A stretch of 64,000 bases of DNA from Pseudomonadota bacterium (lineage in GTDB: Bacteria; Pseudomonadota; Gammaproteobacteria; Xanthomonadales; Rhodanobacteraceae): assembly GCA_023388255.1 (NCBI GenBank), contig JAEWGO010000001.1, forward strand, positions 62,001 through 126,000, read 5' to 3'. The position numbers were made by a program, and so were the translations under genes. Below the pieces are notes generated by a model. That model was not told where the DNA came from and ran no database searches. It worked only from the letters and a program-made list of their open reading frames with translations. Positions within the stretch are counted from its first letter, which is position 1. Each line of letters opens with the position of its first letter. Of the stretch, positions 16,487 to 24,355 are shown in pieces.

Positions 16487-17836
16487 TCAATCGAATCCGC
16501 TCCTGAAAATCAGGTCGGCGTTCGGGCTCAGGCAAGAGGGTGTGTTCTGCGCCACCAACGCCGACAACACGGTGATCTGGGCCGGATGGAACTGCAGCAC
16601 ATTCTGGCCGGTGGGCCCGCAACTGCGGGTGTTGCAGTAGCTCATTAGGGTCCCGGCAGGCGCGCCGGGGCCAGCCGTCGGGCAACTGGTTGTACCGGAA
16701 TAGCAGCTCGATTCGCCGGAATAGCATCGGTCGATCGTGTTCGACGCGGTCGGTGCGGCTCCGCTGGACGCATTTGTGCAATGCGTATGGTAGGCGCCAA
16801 AGTTGTGGCCGAGCTCATGCCCGACGATGCGCGCGGAAAGATCGACAGCCACCTGCGAGCTGGTGAACACCTTGTTGACGCTGTAGCTGCCACCGTTGCT
16901 CTGCGTGCGGCAATACGCGTTGACCCAGGCGATGCCGGACGCGCTGAAACCAGGGTTCTGCGCATTGGACTGCCGCCCCGACAACAGCATGGTGAAATCG
17001 CGCCCGACGTTGCCGTGATTGGCCTGCCAGTACGCTCCGAAATTGTTGAGATCGGCGCTGCTGGCGGCCGCGTTGGCGCTGATCGTGTACGGTGTCGCAC
17101 CGGTGCGGAAGATCGTCGTGCCGAGTACCAGCGCGACATTGAGATCGCGTTGGTACATCACGTTCATCGTGGCGAACAGGTCGGCAATCCAGTTCGTCGC
17201 TGCGGCGAGATTGCTGCTGCCAGTGCCGCCGAAGCGGCTGACAAGCATTTCATGGTCGACGTCGACCGCGATCGTGGCGCTGCGCGGCGTGGCATTCACT
17301 TCGTTCGGCGTGAGTGCGAGCGTCAGCGCGTCCGGCATCGGCACGCCGCTCGGCAGCGCATCGTCGCCGGCGATCACCTCCGGTTTGATGCCAGCCGGCA
17401 GCGTTTCCTCGGCTGGCGTCACCATCAATTCCGTGCGGTTCGCATCGGTGCGCGCGGAGATCGCGAACGCGCCGGCCGGTGATGAACCGGAGCCGGCGAG
17501 GTGGGTGATGCCGGGATCAAACGCAAGTTGCACGCGCGTGTTGCCGCTGGCGTCGAAGCCGATCATTTCTATGCGCGTGCTGCGCGGCAGCTCCAGCACG
17601 CCATCCGGACCGGTCGCGAGTATGCGTGCCCCACGTGCATACACGTCGATGCGCGTGAAACTCAGGCGCGCGGTGCCGCCACGGCCATCCGGGAAGTTGT
17701 CGAGGATCAGCGCATCGCCGACCGCCAAGGCACCCAGCCGGGAAACATCGTGGATATCGAGTGCCAAGGTATCGGTTGTGGCGTTTGCTTTCGAAACTGC
17801 CAGCAGGAACAACGCTGCAACGAGGAATGCGCGCAT
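16487..17836 (-). CDS. Secreted metzincin zinc metalloprotease (M12-like) with C-terminal IFRSGFD tag
   Basis: A 449-aa secreted zinc endopeptidase. The start at 17836 yields a signal peptide (MRAFLVAALFLLAVSKANA). Residues about 20-180 look like a propeptide. The catalytic domain carries the metzincin site HELGHNFGAYH with His340, His344 and His350 as zinc ligands and Glu341 as base, and a Met-turn at Met398 in GTLMSYC. The following region is Cys-rich (CYSGESSCYSGTTSC), as in reprolysin/adamalysin-type domains. The extreme C-terminus is NADLIFRSGFD, the same tail as on two other exported proteins here. It is convergent with the tagged unknown at 15797-16432. Substrates are unknown; extracellular protein degradation is the reasonable inference. 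Confidence 0.88.
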   Translation of the reverse strand: MRAFLVAALFLLAVSKANATTDTLALDIHDVSRLGALAVGDALILDNFPDGRGGTARLSFTRIDVYARGARILATGPDGVLELPRSTRIEMIGFDASGNTRVQLAFDPGITHLAGSGSSPAGAFAISARTDANRTELMVTPAEETLPAGIKPEVIAGDDALPSGVPMPDALTLALTPNEVNATPRSATIAVDVDHEMLVSRFGGTGSSNLAAATNWIADLFATMNVMYQRDLNVALVLGTTIFRTGATPYTISANAAASSADLNNFGAYWQANHGNVGRDFTMLLSGRQSNAQNPGFSASGIAWVNAYCRTQSNGGSYSVNKVFTSSQVAVDLSARIVGHELGHNFGAYHTHCTNASSGAAPTASNTIDRCYSGESSCYSGTTSCPTAGPGAPAGTLMSYCNTRSCGPTGQNVLQFHPAQITVLSALVAQNTPSCLSPNADLIFRSGFD

Positions 17837-17915
17837 GATGGTCTCTGTGGATGGCGGACGCCTATTTTGCCGAACAATTCCCGCCAATCCGTGCTGCCGC
17901 CGTAAAGAACGTGTC

Positions 17916-18355
17916 TCAGCGCAGTTCCAGTCGCGCATCGCCGCGCAATAGTGCCCAGCGCCGCGCATCGAGCGTGACCGCGCGGCCCGGTTCCAGTTCG
18001 CTGCCGTCGAAGCGGTTGCGTTCGCGGAACGCGACCAGCGGCTTCGCCAGTTCAGGATGGCGCGTCTCGTGCTCGTGCAATGCATCGATGTCACAGGCCA
18101 GCGCGAGCGTGGCCACGTCGGCTTCGAGGCCATCGATGACGCCGCGGCTCTGCTTGCCGGAACCGCCGTGCGACTGCTTGATCGTCACCGTTTCGCCGGT
18201 CTGCTGCTTCCACTCGGCGGCGAATGCGGCGTTGATGTGGCGGTACAGCTCGCGCGTCGGATCGCGGGAAACATTGAGCGGGGTGGTGTCGGCGTGCGCC
18301 GGTGCAGCGAGGCCGAGCACGCGGCCGCGATGATCGCGACGAACGCAGGACGCAT
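17916..18355 (-). pseudogene. sbp: Broken sulfate ABC-transporter substrate-binding protein (sbp remnant)
   Basis: From the ATG at 18355 the frame begins a signal peptide (MRPAFVAIIAAA). The rest of the signal (VLGLAAPAHAD) and the conserved start of mature sulfate-binding proteins (TPLNVSRDPTRELYRHIN, ETVTIKQSHGGSGKQSRG, VIDGLEADVATLALACDIDAL) are in a different frame, so an indel lies in the GCGGCCGCG stretch near 18320. After DIDAL the homology stops. About 53 residues of unrelated sequence follow to the stop at 17916, where the intact family would continue for about 200 more. This is a frameshifted, 3'-truncated gene, possibly fused by deletion to another gene's tail. No cysTWA permease genes are adjacent. 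Confidence 0.78.
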
Positions 18356-18474
18356 GGCGGTTCCCCACGGATTGATGCAAGGAAGCCAGTCTGGCAGCGA
18401 AATCGCTACCGAGGGGTTGGCGCGCCATGGCGAGACGGCATCACGTCGTGCGGACATCGGCTGCGCGCGATGCC

Positions 18475-18819
18475 TCACGCCTTTTTCAGGAAGCAGACCT
18501 TCAGCACCAGTCCCTTTATCTTGTCCGAGTTGCCTTCGATGTGTTCGTCGTCGCCATCGACCAGGCGGATGTTGCGGATCACCGTGCCCTGCTTCAGCGG
18601 GATCGACGAGCCCTTCACTTTCAGGTCCTTGATGACGGTCACCGTGTCGCCGCTGGCGAGGACATTGCCGTTGACATCGCGCACGACGATGCCGGCGTCG
18701 GGGGCTTGCGCCTGCGCGGAAATCGGCCATTCGTGACCGCAATCGGCGCAGATGAAGTGGTCGCCGTCCGCATAGGTGTTTTCCAGAGTGCAGACGGGGC
18801 AGGCGGGAATGTCGGGCAT
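18475..18819 (-). CDS. yjdM: YjdM/PhnA family zinc-ribbon protein
   Basis: A 114-aa cytoplasmic protein. The N-terminal zinc ribbon is made of CPVC and CADC pairs (residues about 7-30), followed by the YjdM domain (VVRDVNGNVLASGDTVTVIK, DLKVKGSSIPLKQGTVIRNI, RLVDGDDEHIE). This matches E. coli YjdM, formerly PhnA, over its full length. Despite the old name, the family is not the phosphonoacetate hydrolase and its role is unsettled. The start at 18819 places the zinc ribbon at the usual distance from the N-terminus. It lies 3' of the TonB receptor terminator, so it needs its own promoter in the 18820-18948 gap. Confidence 0.9.
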   Translation of the reverse strand: MPDIPACPVCTLENTYADGDHFICADCGHEWPISAQAQAPDAGIVVRDVNGNVLASGDTVTVIKDLKVKGSSIPLKQGTVIRNIRLVDGDDEHIEGNSDKIKGLVLKVCFLKKA

Positions 18820-18948
18820 CGCTTCGGCCGGTACGATCGGGGCCGGCGATTGTAGTTGAGGAGCACGCCGGGGCGGCGTCTTTGGACTCGCCGACGCGAA
18901 TGCTCCGCTGGTTCGCGAAGCAAGCCGCCGAAACGATGCTCGCGGACA

Positions 18949-18975
18949 AAAAAGGGGCGGCAAGAAGCCGCCCCG
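18949..18975 (-). terminator. Rho-independent terminator of the TonB receptor gene
   Basis: Read on the minus strand, an 8-bp perfect GC stem (GGGGCGGC at 18955-18962 with GCCGCCCC at 18968-18975, 5-nt loop) is followed by six T residues (complement of 18949-18954). It lies 50 nt past the stop at 19026. This is the clearest classic terminator in the window apart from the one in the TerC leader. Confidence 0.92.
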
Positions 18976-19025
18976 CGAAAGCAATGGCACGTCCGTGTGC
19001 CGCGGGCCGCGTGCCCGCCGGATCC

Positions 19026-21236
19026 TCAGAACTCGTATGCGGCGCCGACGTAGTACGTGCGGCTGAGGCCCGGTTCGAGACCGCCGCCGAACACGCGGTT
19101 GTAGTACTTGCGGTCGGTGAGGTTCGACACGCCGCCGAGCAGGCGAACCTGCGGCACCACGTACCAGTCGCCGGAGAAGTCGGCGATCGTGTACGAGGGC
19201 ACCTTGGCCGGGATCGTGATCGTGGTCTGACCGTTGCTGGTCACCGTCGCTGGCAGGTTCGAGTCCTGCCAGTACTGGCTGGCGGCCGAGACCACCGACA
19301 ACGCGAGCTTGTACTGCTTGTCCTCGCGGTAGACCACGCCGACGCGGGCGAGGTAGCTCGGCGAGAACGCCGGCTTGTTCCCGACATTGCCCTTGATCGA
19401 GCGGGTGAACTCCGAGTTCAGCAGGCTCAGGTTCGCAAACAGCGACAGATGGCGCGTCGTGCGTGGATCCCGCGCGGCGAGGAAGTCGTAGTCGATCTGG
19501 CCTTCGAAGCCGCGGTGGCGCGTGTCGCCGGTGTTCACGTTGATCGTGTTGCCGGGAGGCGCGTCGGGAATCTGCTGCGATTCGATGCGGTCCTTCACGT
19601 TCACCCAGAACAGGCTGGCGTCGTAGAACAGGCCGTCGACCGGGGTGCCGTGCACTCCGGCTTCCCACGACACGACGTGGGTCGGGTCCGGATCGTTGAT
19701 CGCGCCGGCCGCGGTGTTGCCGAACGGCGAGCCGATGTCGAAGTAGCGCACCGGGCGCCAGCCCTGCGAGACGTTGAAATAGGTCTCGTTGGCATGGCCG
19801 AAGTCGTTGCCGACGCCGATGCCGAACAGCGGCACGGTATGCGTCACGCTGCGGTCTACGAGGTCGCGGGTCAGCGTGACCGGCTTGATCGTCTCGTTGA
19901 TGTCGACCTTCTCGCGTTCGATGCGCACCGACGGCACCAGATGCCAGTCGCCGGCGAAACGGAACACGTTCTCGGCGAAGATCGCGCCGTAGTCGGTCGA
20001 GCGCTGCTGACGCAGGCGCGCGCAGTTCTTGCCGGCGGGATTCGCGCAGGCCTGGCCGAAGTGGTCATAGCGGTCCGGCGAGAGGCCGTCGACCGTCCAC
20101 TGGCGGAACGGCGCATCGGAGTGGTACAGCGTGGTGCCGACCGTGAACGCGTTGCCACGGCCCCAATGGTGCACGAGGCGCGCATCGAGTCCGGCGAAAC
20201 GGAACTGGTCATCTTGTACCGTCGAGGTGGTCGCCGGTGCGCGATCCTGCGAGCGCGAAGCATTGTCCTGATAGCCGGTCCACAGCTTGGCGACGAGTTC
20301 GGTTTCCGGATCGAAATGCCGATCGTGCGTGAAGCTCAGCACGTAACGATCCGTCCACAGGCGGTTGTACGGCGTCGTGGTCAGGTCTTCGTTCGCGGCG
20401 AACTGCGGATAGCTCAGCTTGCCCGGATCGCCGGTTTCGAGCTGGCTGACGCGGAGGTCGACCGCGTAGTACGCCATGTCGTCCGGACGGTAGCCGAGGT
20501 GCAGATCGAAACCCTTGACTTCGGAATCGCCGTTGTCGCGCTGGCCATCGTTCTGGCGGTAGTGCGCGTCGGCGAGGTAGTCCCATGCCCCGGAGGTGCC
20601 GGAAACCTGGTTGAACGTGCCGAACAGGCCGTTGCTGCCGACGACGTTCTCGGTATAACCGGCGAACTCGCGGTCGGCGACCGGCTTGCGGCTGATGAAA
20701 TTCACCACCGGCGGCGGTTCCGGTCCGTACAGCAGCGAACTGCCGCCACGGATCAACTGCACCTCGGACAGCTGCTGCGGCAGCGGCGTCGTGTAGATCG
20801 TCGGATAGCCGACCCAGTCCGATTCGAGCGGAATGCCGTCGAACAGCACGGTGACGAATTCCGACTCCTGCGGATTGCCGATGCCGCGGTAACTGAAGTT
20901 CAGCTGGCCCGGCGACTGCTGCTCTGAATAGAACAGGCCCGGCGTCTGCGCGAACAGTTCGCGCAGGTTGTTGTCGACCACGGTCGGAATGCTGTCGGTC
21001 TTGGTGATCGAGGTCTTCTTTGTCACTGTAATGAGCGGGCCATCGACCTCGCGCATGATGTGCTGCAGTTTCGGCCGCGTGTCGTCGTGCGGATTGCGCT
21101 CGCGCACGTTGACCTTCGGCAATTCGGCCGGCTTGTCCTGGCCGGAAGACGTTGTCTCCTGCGCATGCACGGGCAATGCAAGCGCATGTGCGACGGCGAG
21201 CGCAAGCACGCCGTGCATCAGGGCTATGGTTCTCAT
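19026..21236 (-). CDS. TonB-dependent outer-membrane receptor, FecA-like
   Basis: A 736-aa TonB-dependent transporter with signal peptide (MRTIALMHGVLALAVAHALA, cleaved near VHA-QE). The plug domain contains ELFAQTPGLFYSEQQSPGQ, LNFSYRGIGNPQESEFVTVL, FDGIPLESDWVGYP and GGSSLLYGPEPPPVVNFIS. A 22-strand barrel follows, ending in YYVGAAYEF with the terminal aromatic residue expected for BAM recognition. The plug resembles FecA-type siderophore/ferric citrate receptors, but the ligand cannot be read from sequence. No FecIR-type regulators or ABC importer genes flank it, and no cobalamin riboswitch is visible in the 159-nt upstream gap. It ends in a strong terminator and looks monocistronic. Confidence 0.9.
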   Translation of the reverse strand: MRTIALMHGVLALAVAHALALPVHAQETTSSGQDKPAELPKVNVRERNPHDDTRPKLQHIMREVDGPLITVTKKTSITKTDSIPTVVDNNLRELFAQTPGLFYSEQQSPGQLNFSYRGIGNPQESEFVTVLFDGIPLESDWVGYPTIYTTPLPQQLSEVQLIRGGSSLLYGPEPPPVVNFISRKPVADREFAGYTENVVGSNGLFGTFNQVSGTSGAWDYLADAHYRQNDGQRDNGDSEVKGFDLHLGYRPDDMAYYAVDLRVSQLETGDPGKLSYPQFAANEDLTTTPYNRLWTDRYVLSFTHDRHFDPETELVAKLWTGYQDNASRSQDRAPATTSTVQDDQFRFAGLDARLVHHWGRGNAFTVGTTLYHSDAPFRQWTVDGLSPDRYDHFGQACANPAGKNCARLRQQRSTDYGAIFAENVFRFAGDWHLVPSVRIEREKVDINETIKPVTLTRDLVDRSVTHTVPLFGIGVGNDFGHANETYFNVSQGWRPVRYFDIGSPFGNTAAGAINDPDPTHVVSWEAGVHGTPVDGLFYDASLFWVNVKDRIESQQIPDAPPGNTINVNTGDTRHRGFEGQIDYDFLAARDPRTTRHLSLFANLSLLNSEFTRSIKGNVGNKPAFSPSYLARVGVVYREDKQYKLALSVVSAASQYWQDSNLPATVTSNGQTTITIPAKVPSYTIADFSGDWYVVPQVRLLGGVSNLTDRKYYNRVFGGGLEPGLSRTYYVGAAYEF

Positions 21237-21395
21237 GGGTTGTTCCTCGGGGAAGGCGCGGACCCCCGCTGGATACCGCGCGACGCGCTTTATCGCAGGC
21301 TTGCGCCGGGCAATACAGCGCCTTTGGAACTAGGTCTTGAGGCGGATATCCATGATCGAAAGTGTGTCGGCCGCCCCACTTCCGACGAAAATCGG

Positions 21396-22193
21396 TTAGC
21401 GGCGGGGCGGATCGGCCACAAATCCGCCCGGGAACGGCTGCGGTTCGTTGCGTGCGATCGGCCGCTGGATCACGCCTTGTGCGACGAGGTGTGCGTAGCT
21501 GTCGTACCAGATCGCCACGGTTTCCGCTGGCTGGCGCGAGGCGCGCTCGAACGTGGTCGTGTCGACATGGGCGAGTTCGCGCGCGCCGTGACCGGTGCCG
21601 AGACGTTCGTCACGCCGGGCGAAGGATTTCGCCTGCGGTTCCGGGCTGGTCGCCCGCGCGGGTGCGGCGGAGTCGGTTTCCGCGGCCGCTTCGGCGGGCG
21701 GCGATACCGGCGCAGCGCGCGCGATTTCCTGCTCGCGCCGGATCGGCGCACGCTCGGTGAACACCGCCACGCCGATCACGCCGACGTTGGCCGGTCGGCC
21801 GGTGCGCGCGGCGTAGCTGTCCGGCAATGTCGTGAAATTGAACTGCGCGACCTCGTCGAGGTTCTTGCGCCAACCATTGATTTCGGTCGATTCCCAGGCG
21901 TCCAGCACGTAGCCGGTCTGGTCCGGACTCGCGTTCTGGCCGCTGACCGCGTTGACGCCATCGACACTGAGCACGGCCAGCACGCGACCGCCCGAGCGGT
22001 TGCTCAGGCGCACGGCATAGCGATGGCCGGGCGTGCCGGCGACGTACAGCTTGCCGTGATCGGCATAGGTCGCCAGCGCGGCGCCGGTGTCGCGGTCGAC
22101 GACGGCGAGGTCGAGCAGGTTGCCGGCGCGCGCGCGCGATGCGGCGACGGCGGCGAGCGAAGCGAGCAGGGCGGTGCAGAGCAGGGTACGCAT
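21396..22193 (-). CDS. Exported protein of unknown function
   Basis: A 265-aa protein with signal peptide (MRTLLCTALLASLAAVAASRARA, then GN). The first mature half (GNLLDLAVVDRDTGAALATY, HRYAVRLSNRSGGRVLAVLS, VDGVNAVSGQNASPDQTGYV) looks like a compact beta-rich domain. The block IGVIGVAVFTERA-style ends it, followed by an Ala/Pro/Glu-rich linker (about residues 150-190) and a more polar tail (ETVAIWYDSYAHLVAQGVIQ). I recognise the general type as a conserved exported protein of Xanthomonadales but know no function. It is transcribed away from ccdAB, and both promoters must lie in the 132-nt gap. The TonB receptor gene follows it in the same direction after 159 nt. Confidence 0.75.
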   Translation of the reverse strand: MRTLLCTALLASLAAVAASRARAGNLLDLAVVDRDTGAALATYADHGKLYVAGTPGHRYAVRLSNRSGGRVLAVLSVDGVNAVSGQNASPDQTGYVLDAWESTEINGWRKNLDEVAQFNFTTLPDSYAARTGRPANVGVIGVAVFTERAPIRREQEIARAAPVSPPAEAAAETDSAAPARATSPEPQAKSFARRDERLGTGHGARELAHVDTTTFERASRQPAETVAIWYDSYAHLVAQGVIQRPIARNEPQPFPGGFVADPPRR

Positions 22194-22258
22194 GGCGGAT
22201 CTCCGGAGTTGTTTGCGGAGTCCTGCAACGCGACGGCGCGACCTGCGGGGTTGCGTCG

Positions 22259-22306
22259 TTGCGGTTCGGGCTGGTGCGTTCTACGATTGCGCATGGATCA
22301 TGCGCA
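22259..22306 (+). promoter_or_regulatory. ccdAB promoter with overlapping palindromic operator
   Basis: A sigma-70-like promoter reads TTGCGG (22259-22264), 17-nt spacer, TACGAT (22282-22287). Immediately after it lies a perfect inverted repeat, TGCGCATG (22288-22295), 3-nt centre, CATGCGCA (22299-22306), ending 20 nt before the ccdA start. Position at the transcription start is what is expected for an autoregulatory operator bound by the CcdA ribbon-helix-helix dimer. The link to CcdA is inference from location and symmetry. Confidence 0.65.
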
Positions 22307-22325
22307 TGATTCTCGTGGAATCGTC

Positions 22326-22556
22326 ATGTCGAACCCGACCAAGAAAGCGACCAATCTGAGCATCCGCAGCGACCTGCTCGAGGACGCGCGCGCGCTCGAC
22401 ATCAACCTGTCGCGGGAATTCGAGAAGCATCTGGAAAGCGTGATCCGCCAGCGCCGTTCCGAGCAGTGGAAGCGCGACAATCGCGAGGCGATCGAGGCGT
22501 ACAACCGTCATATCGAGCGCGACGGGCTGTGGAGCGACGAGTTCCGCACGTTCTGA
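22326..22556 (+). CDS. ccdA: CcdA-type antitoxin
   Basis: A 76-aa antitoxin of a type II toxin-antitoxin pair. The N-terminal ribbon-helix-helix segment (KKATNLSIRSDLLEDARALD) binds DNA. The C-terminal half (RQRRSEQWKRDNREAIEAYN, ending GLWSDEFRTF) is the charged, flexible region that wraps CcdB, and the EAYN..HIERDGLWSDEFR pattern is typical of CcdA. The stop overlaps the first base of the toxin start (TGATG), giving tight coupling. A promoter plus perfect palindrome lies directly upstream. The pair is chromosomal here, with no plasmid or prophage genes around it. Confidence 0.92.
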   Translation: MSNPTKKATNLSIRSDLLEDARALDINLSREFEKHLESVIRQRRSEQWKRDNREAIEAYNRHIERDGLWSDEFRTF

Positions 22557-22873
22557 TGGCGCGCCACGATGTCTATCTCAACGAAAGCGCGCCAAGCCGC
22601 AAGCGGTTTCCGTATTTCCTCGTCGTGCAGTCGGATCTGCTCGAAGACTTGGCGACCGTCGTCATCGTGCCGCTCGGCAAGCCCGGGGTGGTCGAAGGCA
22701 AGCTCGCGCAGACGCTTACTCCGCAACTCGATGTCGCCGGCGAATCGCTGGTGATGTATACGCCCGAGCTGGCCGCCGTGCCGGTCACCTTCCTGCGCAA
22801 GCGCGTCGCCAACCTCGAAGCGCATCGCGAGGTCATCCGGCGCGCCCTCGACTTCCTATTCAGTGGGATCTGA
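22556..22873 (+). CDS. ccdB: CcdB-type toxin (gyrase poison family)
   Basis: A 105-aa toxin of the CcdB/MazF fold, whose studied members trap DNA gyrase. Family features are the beta-strand start ARHDVYLNES, PYFLVVQSDLLEDLATVVIV, the central PQLDVAGESLVMYTPELAAV and the C-terminal helix REVIRRALDFLFSGI. F plasmid CcdB ends in WGI, and the SGI ending here keeps the Gly-Ile pair after the key helix but replaces the Trp. Length is close to the usual 101 aa. It starts on the last base of ccdA and ends 3 nt before trpS, so read-through into trpS is likely. Confidence 0.9.
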   Translation: MARHDVYLNESAPSRKRFPYFLVVQSDLLEDLATVVIVPLGKPGVVEGKLAQTLTPQLDVAGESLVMYTPELAAVPVTFLRKRVANLEAHREVIRRALDFLFSGI

Positions 22874-22876
22874 CCC

Positions 22877-24229
22877 ATGCAGAAACGACGCATCCTGACC
22901 GGCATCACTACCTCCGGCACGCCGCACCTCGGCAACTACGTCGGCGCGATCCGCCCGGCGATCGCGGCGAGCCGTCGCGACGATGCCGAATCGTTCTATT
23001 TCCTCGCCGACTACCACGCGCTGATCAAGACCGGCGATCCGGCGCGCGTGCAGCAATCGACGCTGGAGATCGCCGCGAGCTGGCTCGCCTGCGGCCTCGA
23101 CCCGGACACGGTGTTCTTCTATCGCCAGTCCGACATTCCGGAGATTCCGGAACTCACGTGGCTGCTGACCTGCGTGACCGCGAAAGGCCTGCTCAACCGC
23201 GCGCATGCCTACAAGGCGGCGGTCGATGCGAACACGGCCGTGAACGAGGACGCCGACGCCGGCGTCACCGCGGGTCTGTTCATGTATCCGGTGCTGATGG
23301 CCGCCGACATCCTGGTCTTCGGCGCGCACGAGGTGCCGGTCGGTCGCGACCAGATCCAGCACATCGAGATGGCGCGCGTCATCGGCCAGCGTTTCAACCA
23401 TCTCTACGCGAACGAACTCGCGCAGAAGGGCGTGTCGTTCACCTTGCCGGAGGCGCGCGTGGACGACCATGTCGCGACCTTGCCCGGCCTCGATGGCCGC
23501 AAGATGTCCAAGAGCTACAACAACACGATCCCGCTGTTCGATCCGCCAGCCATGCTGCGCAGCGCGATCATGGGCATCGTCACCGACTCGCGCGCGCCGG
23601 GCGAACCGAAGGACGCGGACTCCTCGAATATCTTCTCGATCTACCAGGCATTCGCGACGCCGGAAGAGACCGCTGCGATGCGTGAGGCCTTCGCCGCCGG
23701 CATCGGCTGGGGCGATGCGAAGCAGAAACTGCATGAGCGCATCGAGGCCGAGCTGGCGCCGATGCGCGAACGCTATGAAGCATTGATCGCCAAACCCGCG
23801 CGCATCGAGGACCTGTTGCTCGCCGGCGCGGACAAGGCGCGCGCGCGCAGCCAGCCGTTCGTCGATGCGTTGCGCTGGGCCACGGGCATCCGTCGCCTGA
23901 CCGACGTGCCCGCGCCCGCAACGGGGAAAACGCAGGCGTCCGCTCTGCCGCAGCTCAAGAGCTACCGCGAGACCGACGGCAAGTTCTATTTCAAGCTTGC
24001 CGATGGCGAGGGTGCCATGCTGTTCCAGAGTCGCGGTTTCGATTCGCCGAAAGAGGCGGGGCAACTCACGGCGGCGCTCGTCGATGCAGGGGATGACCGT
24101 GACGCGCAGGCCGCGTTGTTGAGTGCAGCGAGCGGCGGTGAAGTGATCCCGTCGCCGGATGCGATCGCGGCGGCGCTGACGGCGCTGAAGGCCGACAAGC
24201 TCGCAAGGGAGCTGGCGAAAAGAGCGTGA
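22877..24229 (+). CDS. trpS: Tryptophanyl-tRNA synthetase with C-terminal extension
   Basis: Charges tRNA-Trp. The class I signatures are TPHLGNYVGAI (HIGH equivalent, residues 15-25) and KMSKS (209-213), and the tryptophan pocket region LMAADILVFGAHEVPVGRDQ is intact. At 450 aa it is about 115 residues longer than E. coli TrpS. The extra C-terminal part begins after a proline-rich linker near residue 345. It contains DGKFYFKLADGEGAMLFQSR and GFDSPKEAGQL, which resembles a DUF1508/YegP-like unit. Long TrpS forms occur in Xanthomonadales, so this is probably lineage-typical. The start lies 3 nt after the ccdB stop, an unusual position for an essential gene. Confidence 0.94.
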   Translation: MQKRRILTGITTSGTPHLGNYVGAIRPAIAASRRDDAESFYFLADYHALIKTGDPARVQQSTLEIAASWLACGLDPDTVFFYRQSDIPEIPELTWLLTCVTAKGLLNRAHAYKAAVDANTAVNEDADAGVTAGLFMYPVLMAADILVFGAHEVPVGRDQIQHIEMARVIGQRFNHLYANELAQKGVSFTLPEARVDDHVATLPGLDGRKMSKSYNNTIPLFDPPAMLRSAIMGIVTDSRAPGEPKDADSSNIFSIYQAFATPEETAAMREAFAAGIGWGDAKQKLHERIEAELAPMRERYEALIAKPARIEDLLLAGADKARARSQPFVDALRWATGIRRLTDVPAPATGKTQASALPQLKSYRETDGKFYFKLADGEGAMLFQSRGFDSPKEAGQLTAALVDAGDDRDAQAALLSAASGGEVIPSPDAIAAALTALKADKLARELAKRA

Positions 24230-24355
24230 GCCACCGTACTGCCATGCCGCCATTCCGGCGTCATCTGCCATAGGGTGTCGCGCAGCGTCTCGCCGGAGTG
24301 GCGAGGTGTAAGCTTCCTGTCGCTTCCCGCTCATCACACTTCTCGTCGCCGTGCC

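Noticed and set aside
21237..21395. Cobalamin or other metabolite riboswitch ahead of the FecA-like receptor
   Set aside because: None of the conserved boxes, including the B12-box, could be found on the minus strand in this 159-nt gap.
24275..24355. Longer N-terminus of the LpxO-like hydroxylase from the upstream ATG
   Set aside because: The 27 extra residues are polar and unlike the family, which starts just before the first membrane helix; kept only as an alternative.
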